DNA of 64,000 nucleotides, taken from Ancylobacter crimeensis. GTDB taxonomy: Bacteria; Pseudomonadota; Alphaproteobacteria; Rhizobiales; Xanthobacteraceae. The DNA is taken from positions 124,001 through 188,000 of the forward strand of contig NZ_JALKCH010000001.1 of assembly GCF_023016805.1 (NCBI RefSeq). Direction: 5' to 3'. The position numbers and the translations under genes were made by a program. A model generated the notes under the pieces. That model ran no database searches. It was not told where the DNA came from and was given only the letters and a program-made list of their open reading frames with translations. Below are positions 58,893 through 64,000 of the stretch, in pieces. How positions within the stretch are numbered: position 1 is the stretch's first letter; every line of letters starts with the position of its first letter.

Positions 58893-60065
58893 ATGACGAT
58901 CCTGCATCCCCAGGTGCGTTTCTGGCTGGCGGCGCTGGCCTTCGTGGTGCTGGTGTGCTGGCTGCTCAGCAGCGTCATGCTGCCCTTCGTCGCCGGCCTG
59001 GCGCTTGCCTATTTCCTGAACCCCGTCACGACCCGGCTGGAGCATTGGGGCGCCAGCCGCATGGTGGCGAGCCTGACGGTGATCGCCGTCTCGCTGCTGG
59101 TCATCATCCTGCTGCTGCTGCTCGTCATCCCGCTGTTCGGCAGCCAGCTCTCGGCCTTCCTGCAGGGCCTGCCGCAGACCATCTCCAAGCTGCAGAAGCT
59201 GATGACGGGGGAGGGCGCACAATGGCTGCGCCGGGTGTTCGGCAACAATGTGCCCAACATCAATGAGGGGCTCTCCCAGCTCGTCTCGCAGGGCGCGAGC
59301 TATCTGCTCTCCTTCGTCCAGTCGATCTGGACCGGGGGGCAGGCGCTGATCTCGCTGTTTTCGCTCGTGGTCATCACCCCCGTCGTGGCCTTCTACATTC
59401 TCAACGACTGGAACCGCATGGTGGCCAAGGTCGATTCCTGGCTGCCGGTGCATAATCGCGAGACCATCCGCGATATTGCCCGCCAGATGGACCGGGCCAT
59501 TGCCGGCTTCCTGCGTGGGCAGGCGCTGGTGTGCATCATTCTCGGCACCTATTACGCCATCGCGCTCACCATCGCCGGGCTCAATTTCGGGCTGGTCATC
59601 GGCATCGTCTCGGGGCTGATCACCTTCATCCCCTATGTCGGTTCGCTCACCGGTTTCGTGCTGGCGGTCGGCATCGCGCTGGTGCAGTTCTTCCCGGACT
59701 GGACGATGATCGGCGTCATCGTCGCCATCTTCCTGCTCGGACAGTTCGTCGAGGGCAACATCCTGTCGCCCAAGCTGGTGGGCGACAGCGTCGGCCTGCA
59801 TCCGGTGTGGCTGATGTTCGCGCTGCTGGCCTTCGGCTATCTGCTCGGCTTCCTCGGCCTGCTTCTGGCGGTGCCTCTGGCGGCGGCGATGGGCGTGCTG
59901 GTGCGCTTCGCGCTCGACCAGTATCTGCACAGTTCGCTCTATACGGGTGAAGCCATCGAGGCTTATGCGGTGGAAGTCATCGAGCCCCCGGGAGGCGGCG
60001 CGGCACAGGTGCGCACCGTCGAGGTGATCGAGCGCCCGCGCGAGCCCGGGAACGGACGTCCGTGA
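58893..60065 (+). CDS. AI-2E family permease
   Basis: A 390-residue membrane protein with about eight helices and a soluble central part. ILNDWNRMVAKVDSW, FLRGQALVCIILGTYYAI, GLITFIPYVGSL and FVEGNILSPKLVGDSVGLHP are AI-2E family blocks. Members range from autoinducer-2 export to Na+/H+ antiport, so the cargo is unknown. The tail is charged. It overlaps or abuts hdaA. Confidence 0.88.
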   Translation: MTILHPQVRFWLAALAFVVLVCWLLSSVMLPFVAGLALAYFLNPVTTRLEHWGASRMVASLTVIAVSLLVIILLLLLVIPLFGSQLSAFLQGLPQTISKLQKLMTGEGAQWLRRVFGNNVPNINEGLSQLVSQGASYLLSFVQSIWTGGQALISLFSLVVITPVVAFYILNDWNRMVAKVDSWLPVHNRETIRDIARQMDRAIAGFLRGQALVCIILGTYYAIALTIAGLNFGLVIGIVSGLITFIPYVGSLTGFVLAVGIALVQFFPDWTMIGVIVAIFLLGQFVEGNILSPKLVGDSVGLHPVWLMFALLAFGYLLGFLGLLLAVPLAAAMGVLVRFALDQYLHSSLYTGEAIEAYAVEVIEPPGGGAAQVRTVEVIERPREPGNGRP

Positions 60066-60076
60066 GCGGGGTGGCG

Positions 60077-60787
60077 ATGATCGAACCGCGCCAGCTTCCC
60101 CTCGATCTGCCGCACCGCGAGAGCCGGGCGCGGGCGGATTTCCTGCCGGGGCCCGGTACCGAGCGGGCGCTCGCCCTGATCGAGCGCTATCCGCACTGGC
60201 CCGCCCGCGTCGTGGCGCTCGTGGGGCCACCGGGGTCCGGCAAGAGCCACCTCGCCGCCATCCTCGCCGAGGAGACTGGCGCCCGGCGCATCGAGGCGGC
60301 GGCTCTCACCCCCGAGGGCGTGCCCGAGGCGCTGGCCGGCGACCTTCTCGTGCTGGAGGACATCGACGCCCCCGGCATCGACGAGGCGGCACTGTTCCAC
60401 CTCCTGAACCTCGTCGCCGAGAAGGACGCCCGGCTGCTGCTCACCGCCCGCGAGCCGCTCGCCGCGCTGGCGGCACGGCTGTCCACGCGCGACCTCGCCT
60501 CGCGCTTGCGCGCCGTGCCGGTGGTGCCGGTGGAGGCGCCCGACGACGCGCTGCTCGCGGCTGTCGCGCTGAAGCTGTTCGCCGACCGGCAGATCGCCCC
60601 GGACGAGGCGCTCCTCTCCTTCCTGCTGGCACGGGTGGAGCGTTCCGTTCACGCGCTGAGGGATATCGTCGCCGAACTCGATCGCGAGGCGCTGGCCCGC
60701 AAGCGGCCGTTGACCCGGGCGCTGGCGGCGCAGATCCTGAAACTTCGACAAAGTCCGGGCGTGAATGACGAGGAGGGCGCCTTCTAG
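60077..60787 (+). CDS. hdaA: DnaA-related regulatory ATPase (HdaA)
   Basis: HdaA, with the sliding clamp, turns off DnaA after initiation in Caulobacter. The 236-residue AAA+ protein has PRQLPLDLPHRES at its start, which includes a clamp-binding-type QLPLDL motif, then Walker A GPPGSGKSHLAA and DLLVLEDIDAPG. It lacks the DnaA DNA-binding domain. The start is ATG 60077 or GTG 60062, the latter overlapping the upstream stop. ppk and ppx follow, a conserved order. Confidence 0.88.
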   Translation: MIEPRQLPLDLPHRESRARADFLPGPGTERALALIERYPHWPARVVALVGPPGSGKSHLAAILAEETGARRIEAAALTPEGVPEALAGDLLVLEDIDAPGIDEAALFHLLNLVAEKDARLLLTAREPLAALAARLSTRDLASRLRAVPVVPVEAPDDALLAAVALKLFADRQIAPDEALLSFLLARVERSVHALRDIVAELDREALARKRPLTRALAAQILKLRQSPGVNDEEGAF

Positions 60788-60891
60788 CCGGAAGCCCTTA
60801 ATCCGTGCGACATCTCGCTGTCATAGAGCTGTCATGACGGACGGCCAATTTCCGCGCAAACCAGCGGACCGATTTTCAGGGAGACGAGACG

Positions 60892-63102
60892 GTGAGCCAG
60901 ACGGAACAGCACGTCGCCGCAGAGCCCGCCAGCCGCGGACCGGCGATATCGGACGCGAAGGCCTCGGCGCAGGCGCTGTTCGATTCGCCCGGCCGGTTCA
61001 TCAATCGCGAATTGTCGTGGCTGCAGTTCAATCGCCGCGTGCTGGAGGAGGCCTCCAATACCGGGCACCCGCTGCTGGAACGGCTGCGGTTCCTGTCCAT
61101 CTCCGCGAACAATCTCGACGAATTCTTCATGGTCCGCGTCGCCGGCCTCAAGGAGCAGGTGCGCGAAGGCTTCGTGGTGAAGAGCCCGGACGGGCTGACC
61201 CCGGCCGAACAGCTTCCGCTCATCGCCTCCGAGGTCGCGGCGCTGGCCTCCGACCAGCAGGCGCGCTGGCGCGAACTGCGCGTGCTTCTGGCGGAAAACG
61301 GTATCGTGCTGGTGGATGGCAGCGACGTGAAGGCCGCGGACCGGCACGCGCTGGACGATTATTTCCTGAACCACGTCTTCCCGGTGCTGACGCCGCTCGC
61401 CATCGACCCGGCGCATCCCTTCCCCTTCATTCCGAATCTCGGCTTCTCGCTGGCGCTGCAGCTCTCGCGCATCTCCGATGCCCGCGCCATGAACGCGCTG
61501 ATCCGCGTGCCGGCCAAGATCGAGCGCTTCATCCGCCTGCCGGACGATGCCTCGGGCGCCGCGCGCTTCATCACGCTGGAGCAGATGATCGGCCTGTTCA
61601 TCGGCCGCCTGTTCCCCGGCTATCAGGTGAAGGGCCTCGGCGCCTTCCGCGTGGTGCGCGACAGCGACCTGGAAGTCGAGGAGGAGGCGGAAGACCTCGT
61701 CCGCCAGTTCGAAAGCGCGCTGAAGCGCCGGCGCCGCGGCTCGGTGATCCGCATGGAGGTCGATGCCGCCATGCCGGAGGAACTGCGCACCTTCGTCGCC
61801 CGCGAGTTCGGCGTGGCGGATGACGAGATCTTCCTGGTCCACGGCGTGCTGGCGCTGAACGAGTTCAGCCAGCTCGTCTCGCTCGACCGGCCGGACCTCA
61901 AGTTCAAGCCGTACAATGCCCGCTTCCCCGAGCGCATCCGCGACCATGCCGGCGACTGTTTCGCCGCCATCCGCGAGAAGGACCTCGTGGTGCACCACCC
62001 CTATGAGTCCTTCGACGCGGTGGTGCAGTTCCTGCGGCAGGCGGCGCGCGACCCCAACGTGGTCGCCATCAAGCAGACGCTGTACCGCACCTCCTCCGAC
62101 AGCCCCATCGTGCGGGCGCTGGCCGAGGCCGCCGATGCCGGCAAGTCGGTGACCGCGCTGGTGGAGCTGAAGGCCCGCTTCGACGAGGAGGCCAATATCC
62201 GCTGGGCGCGCGATCTCGAGCGCGCGGGCGTGCAGGTGGTGTTCGGCTTCCTGGAGCTGAAGACCCACGCCAAGCTGTCGCTGGTGGTGCGCCGGGAAGG
62301 CGGCACGCTGGCCAGCTATTGTCATGTCGGCACCGGCAACTACCACCCCATCACCGCGCGCATCTACACCGACCTGTCCTTCTTCACGGCGGATCCGGTG
62401 ATCGGCCGCGACGTGGCCCGCCTCTTCAACTACATCACCGGCTATGCCGAGCCGCAGGAGCTGGAGGCGATGTCCGTCTCCCCGCTCACCCTCAAGCAGC
62501 GCATCCTCGACCATATCGACGCCGAGATCGCCTTCGCCAAGGCCGGGCGACCGGCCGCGATCTGGCTGAAGATGAACTCGCTGGTCGATCCCATGATCAT
62601 CGACGCGCTGTACCGCGCCAGCGCCGCCGGCGTGCCGACGGACCTCGTGGTGCGCGGTATCTGCTGCCTGCGTCCCGGTGTGCCCGGGCTCTCCGAAAAC
62701 ATCCGGGCGAAATCGATCGTCGGCCGCTTTCTTGAGCATGGCCGGGTCTATTGCTTCGGCAACGGCCACGGATTGCCGCACCCGAAGGCGGCGGTCTACA
62801 TCTCCTCGGCCGACCTGATGCCGCGCAATCTCGACCGCCGGGTCGAGGCCCTGTGTCCGATCACCAACGCCACCGTCCACATGCAGATTCTCGACCAGAT
62901 CATGGTTGCGAATCTGGAGGACAACCAGCAGAGCTGGCGGCTGTTGCCCGACGGTACGTCAGAACGCATAGTGCCCGGGCCGGGCGAAGAGCCGTTCAAC
63001 GCCCACCAGTATTTCATGACCAATCCGAGTCTGTCCGGACGTGGCAAGTCGCTCAAAGAATCGTCTCCCCGCAGTCTCACCCGTCGCCGCGCTCGCGGCT
63101 GA
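60892..63102 (+). CDS. ppk: Polyphosphate kinase 1
   Basis: Ppk builds polyphosphate from ATP. The 736-residue protein has the N domain [20 protein letters not shown], the head [20 protein letters not shown] and the C domains with the phosphorylated His in [17 protein letters not shown], plus HVGTGNYHP and [16 protein letters not shown]. The GTG at 60892 has GGGAG upstream. It runs into ppx within 5 bp. Confidence 0.96.
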   Translation: MSQTEQHVAAEPASRGPAISDAKASAQALFDSPGRFINRELSWLQFNRRVLEEASNTGHPLLERLRFLSISANNLDEFFMVRVAGLKEQVREGFVVKSPDGLTPAEQLPLIASEVAALASDQQARWRELRVLLAENGIVLVDGSDVKAADRHALDDYFLNHVFPVLTPLAIDPAHPFPFIPNLGFSLALQLSRISDARAMNALIRVPAKIERFIRLPDDASGAARFITLEQMIGLFIGRLFPGYQVKGLGAFRVVRDSDLEVEEEAEDLVRQFESALKRRRRGSVIRMEVDAAMPEELRTFVAREFGVADDEIFLVHGVLALNEFSQLVSLDRPDLKFKPYNARFPERIRDHAGDCFAAIREKDLVVHHPYESFDAVVQFLRQAARDPNVVAIKQTLYRTSSDSPIVRALAEAADAGKSVTALVELKARFDEEANIRWARDLERAGVQVVFGFLELKTHAKLSLVVRREGGTLASYCHVGTGNYHPITARIYTDLSFFTADPVIGRDVARLFNYITGYAEPQELEAMSVSPLTLKQRILDHIDAEIAFAKAGRPAAIWLKMNSLVDPMIIDALYRASAAGVPTDLVVRGICCLRPGVPGLSENIRAKSIVGRFLEHGRVYCFGNGHGLPHPKAAVYISSADLMPRNLDRRVEALCPITNATVHMQILDQIMVANLEDNQQSWRLLPDGTSERIVPGPGEEPFNAHQYFMTNPSLSGRGKSLKESSPRSLTRRRARG

Positions 63103-63106
63103 GACC

Positions 63107-64000
63107 ATGGAGGTCATGCAGGACGCACCGGGCCGACTGGTCGCGGGTGCGCCGATCGCGGTCATCGACATCGGGTCGAACTCGGTTCGCCTCGTGGTCT
63201 ATGAGAAGCTCTCCCGCAGTCCGACGCCGATCTTCAACGAGAAGGCGTCCTGCGGGCTGGGGCGGGACGTGGCCACGACCGGCCGGCTCAACGCAGATGC
63301 GGTGCAAAAGGCGCTCGTCGCCCTGCGCCGCTTCCGTGCGCTGTGCGACCAGATGGGCGTGGGCAAGCTCTATGTGCTCGCCACCGCCGCGGCGCGCGAT
63401 GCGGAGAACGGCGAAGCCTTCGTCGCCGAATGCGCCGCCATCTGCCGCACCGAGGTGCAGCTGCTTTCCGGCAAGCGCGAGGCGCAGCTCTCCGCGCTCG
63501 GCATCCTCTCCGGCGTGCACAAGGCCAATGGGGTGGTGGGCGACCTCGGCGGCGGCTCGCTGGAGCTGGCGGATCTGCACGGGCAGAAGATCGGCCCGGG
63601 CGTGACCTTCCCGCTCGGCGGCCTCGCCCTGCAGGACGCATCGGCGCGTTCGCTCAAGAAGGCGGACAAGATCGTCAAGGATGCGCTCGCCAAGGACCGG
63701 CATCTGGAGCACCTGAAGGGGCGCACCTTCTATGCGGTGGGCGGCACCTGGCGGGCGCTGGCACGGCTCCACATGTTCCAGCGCGGCTATCCGCTGCATG
63801 TGATGCACGGTTATCTCCTGCCCGCCCGCGAGGCGCTGGAGTTCTGCCGGGTGATCCGCCGCGTGCCGGTGGATACGCTCTCGCGGATCGAGACGGTCGC
63901 CGAGGTGCGCCGTCCGCTGCTGCCCTACGGCGCGCTGGTGCTGGAGCACATCATCCGCATCGGCAAGCCGGCCAACATCTTCATCTCCGCCCAGGGCGTG
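63107..64000 (+). CDS. ppx: Exopolyphosphatase (Ppx/GppA family), partial
   Basis: Removes end phosphates from polyphosphate or hydrolyses pppGpp. The frame from ATG 63107 stays open through the right edge (298 codons seen). PIAVIDIGSNSVRLVVYE is the first phosphate-binding loop, ATAAARDAENG and VVGDLGGGSLELADL the second, as in the ASKHA fold. Full family members have 300-510 residues. Right after ppk, so the pair balances polyphosphate. Confidence 0.92.
   Translation, partial: MEVMQDAPGRLVAGAPIAVIDIGSNSVRLVVYEKLSRSPTPIFNEKASCGLGRDVATTGRLNADAVQKALVALRRFRALCDQMGVGKLYVLATAAARDAENGEAFVAECAAICRTEVQLLSGKREAQLSALGILSGVHKANGVVGDLGGGSLELADLHGQKIGPGVTFPLGGLALQDASARSLKKADKIVKDALAKDRHLEHLKGRTFYAVGGTWRALARLHMFQRGYPLHVMHGYLLPAREALEFCRVIRRVPVDTLSRIETVAEVRRPLLPYGALVLEHIIRIGKPANIFISAQGV

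Overview
The window is a stretch of chromosome from a high-GC alphaproteobacterium, almost certainly of the order Hyphomicrobiales (Rhizobiales). The evidence is the Rhizobiales-type porin, the rpsF-rpsR-DUF2232-rplI order, a DnaA-related HdaA protein next to polyphosphate kinase, OxyR divergent from a catalase, and the purF/cvpA/radA/alr/dnaB block. A Xanthobacteraceae-like genus is a guess from overall resemblance, not a demonstrated result. Coding density is high. I saw no rRNA, tRNA, insertion sequence, prophage or CRISPR array.

Layout. 1-2.8 kb: haem acquisition, with a TonB-dependent haem receptor followed by a haem oxygenase cut by the window edge and a long AT-rich upstream region. 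3.2-7.3 kb: a DUF72 protein, an ArsC/YffB-like protein, release factor 3 and a membrane GGDEF protein. 7.6-11.9 kb: NnrU-like protein, panB, then a TPR membrane protein, a tiny lipoprotein and the GTPase Der. 11.9-19.7 kb (minus strand): SDR, VOC protein, purF, cvpA, radA, alr, dnaB. 20-24 kb (minus): a cyclopropane-fatty-acid-synthase-like methyltransferase and the ribosomal operon rpsF-rpsR-DUF2232-rplI. 24.3-30.8 kb (plus): fabD-fabG-acpP-fabF-mltG-yicC-gmk. 30.8-38.7 kb (minus): lptF-lptG-lptD-surA-like-pdxA-rsmA, the outer-membrane biogenesis cluster. 38.8-42.5 kb (plus): pepA, holC and a porin. 43.2-44.8 kb (minus): a TerC-family protein and ndk. 45.1-45.8 kb: two tiny secreted two-cysteine proteins. 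46.1-49.4 kb: oxyR/katA divergent pair and aqpZ. 49.6-55 kb: ABC-F ATPase, a molybdopterin oxidoreductase and a transglutaminase-like protein. 55-64 kb: purN, purM (minus), BenE-type transporter (minus), pgsA, AI-2E family permease, hdaA, ppk and the start of ppx.

Functionally this is a core-genome segment: fatty acid and phospholipid synthesis, LPS transport, translation, replication, purine synthesis and polyphosphate metabolism, with small accessory patches for haem-iron uptake, peroxide defence and anaerobic-type molybdoenzyme chemistry. I did not find a large undescribed system. The most interesting signals are small: a tandem pair of secreted proteins sharing an exactly spaced two-cysteine pattern, a 12-bp tandem repeat of the ribosome-binding site between dnaB and alr, an inverted-repeat operator cluster between oxyR and katA, a hairpin-rich leader before the TerC gene, a 96-residue lipoprotein sitting where BamB is expected, and two pairs of convergent genes that overlap by 28-29 bp.
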